DNA of 6,685 bases from Mycobacterium sp. (GTDB lineage Bacteria; Actinomycetota; Actinomycetes; Mycobacteriales; Mycobacteriaceae), in the NCBI GenBank assembly GCA_020438915.1, contig JAGQTR010000335.1, positions 1 to 6,685 on the forward strand, given 5' to 3'. The notes under the pieces are model-generated. The model made no database searches, was not told the origin of the DNA, and saw nothing but the letters and a program-made list of their open reading frames with translations. This document shows positions 6,559 to 6,685 of this stretch, piece after piece. Every line of letters starts with the position of its first letter. Positions within the stretch are counted from its first letter, which is position 1. Position numbers and translations under genes: made by a program.

Positions 6559-6685
6559 TCAGACCTTCTCAACCTTGACTGCGTGGGCCATCGCATGTGG
6601 CAGCTCGACCTGCTCGTGGCCTGGGATCACAATCATGACGCCACCGTGATCGTTTACCTGGACCGTGACCCGTGCGTTGGGCACC
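6559..6685 (-). CDS. ideR: Iron-dependent repressor IdeR, C-terminal end (partial)
   Basis: IdeR (DtxR family) is the Fe(II)-dependent repressor of siderophore and iron-uptake genes and an activator of iron-storage genes in mycobacteria. Only the last 41 residues are in the window, ending in TGA at 6561-6559. They read VPNARVTVQVNDHGGVMIV, then IPGHEQVELPHAMAHAVKVEKV, which fits the SH3-like third domain of IdeR and its characteristic end. The N-terminal helix-turn-helix and the metal sites lie outside. The position next to the DUF4192 and sthA genes matches the M. tuberculosis order, where ideR is followed by sigB further on. The central residues VNDHGG and the EQVELPHA stretch differ somewhat from the M. 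tuberculosis protein as I recall it, suggesting a species that is not very close. Confidence 0.92.
   Translation of the reverse strand, partial: VPNARVTVQVNDHGGVMIVIPGHEQVELPHAMAHAVKVEKV

Noticed and set aside
6348..6578. Plus-strand open frame of 76 codons near the right end
   Set aside because: It is in a different frame from the DUF4192 remnant, which explains the stretch better, and it runs into the antisense of ideR.

Overview
This window looks like chromosomal DNA from a mycobacterium. GC content is high by eye (roughly low-to-mid 60s %, not computed), and the gene order matches the lexA-ideR interval that I recall from Mycobacterium tuberculosis (Rv2719c to Rv2711). I do not assign a species. 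All comparisons with M. tuberculosis are from memory, not from a search.

Layout. Plus strand, left: the 3' end of a LysM cell-wall protein (Rv2719c/ChiZ type, 1-258), then nrdR (419-901), which encodes the Zn-finger/ATP-cone repressor of ribonucleotide reductase genes. Minus strand, centre, transcribed right to left: sthA (5313 to 3898, soluble transhydrogenase), a PAC2-family protein (3693 to 2704, Rv2714 type), an alpha/beta hydrolase (2631 to 1609, Rv2715 type) and a PhzF-like protein (1575 to 889, Rv2716 type). The last three are closely spaced and probably co-transcribed. sthA is separated from them by about 200 bp that holds a hairpin and a 20-bp tandem repeat. Plus strand, right: a DUF4192 gene (Rv2712c type) diverges from sthA and is interrupted by an in-frame TAG. 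The last 127 bases are the 3' end of ideR, the iron-dependent repressor, on the minus strand.

Most genes are ordinary mycobacterial core genes. The features that stand out are: (i) the in-frame amber that cuts the DUF4192 gene at codon 281 while the remaining 69 codons stay open and family-like; (ii) the 13-bp tail-to-tail overlap of nrdR and the PhzF-like gene, at the place where M. tuberculosis has an extra gene (Rv2717c, nitrobindin); (iii) the 20-bp imperfect tandem repeat directly upstream of the PAC2 gene's ribosome binding site; and (iv) a -10-like hexamer six bases before the PhzF-like start, which suggests a leaderless transcript. I found no mobile element, CRISPR array, RNA gene or clear new defence or biosynthetic system.
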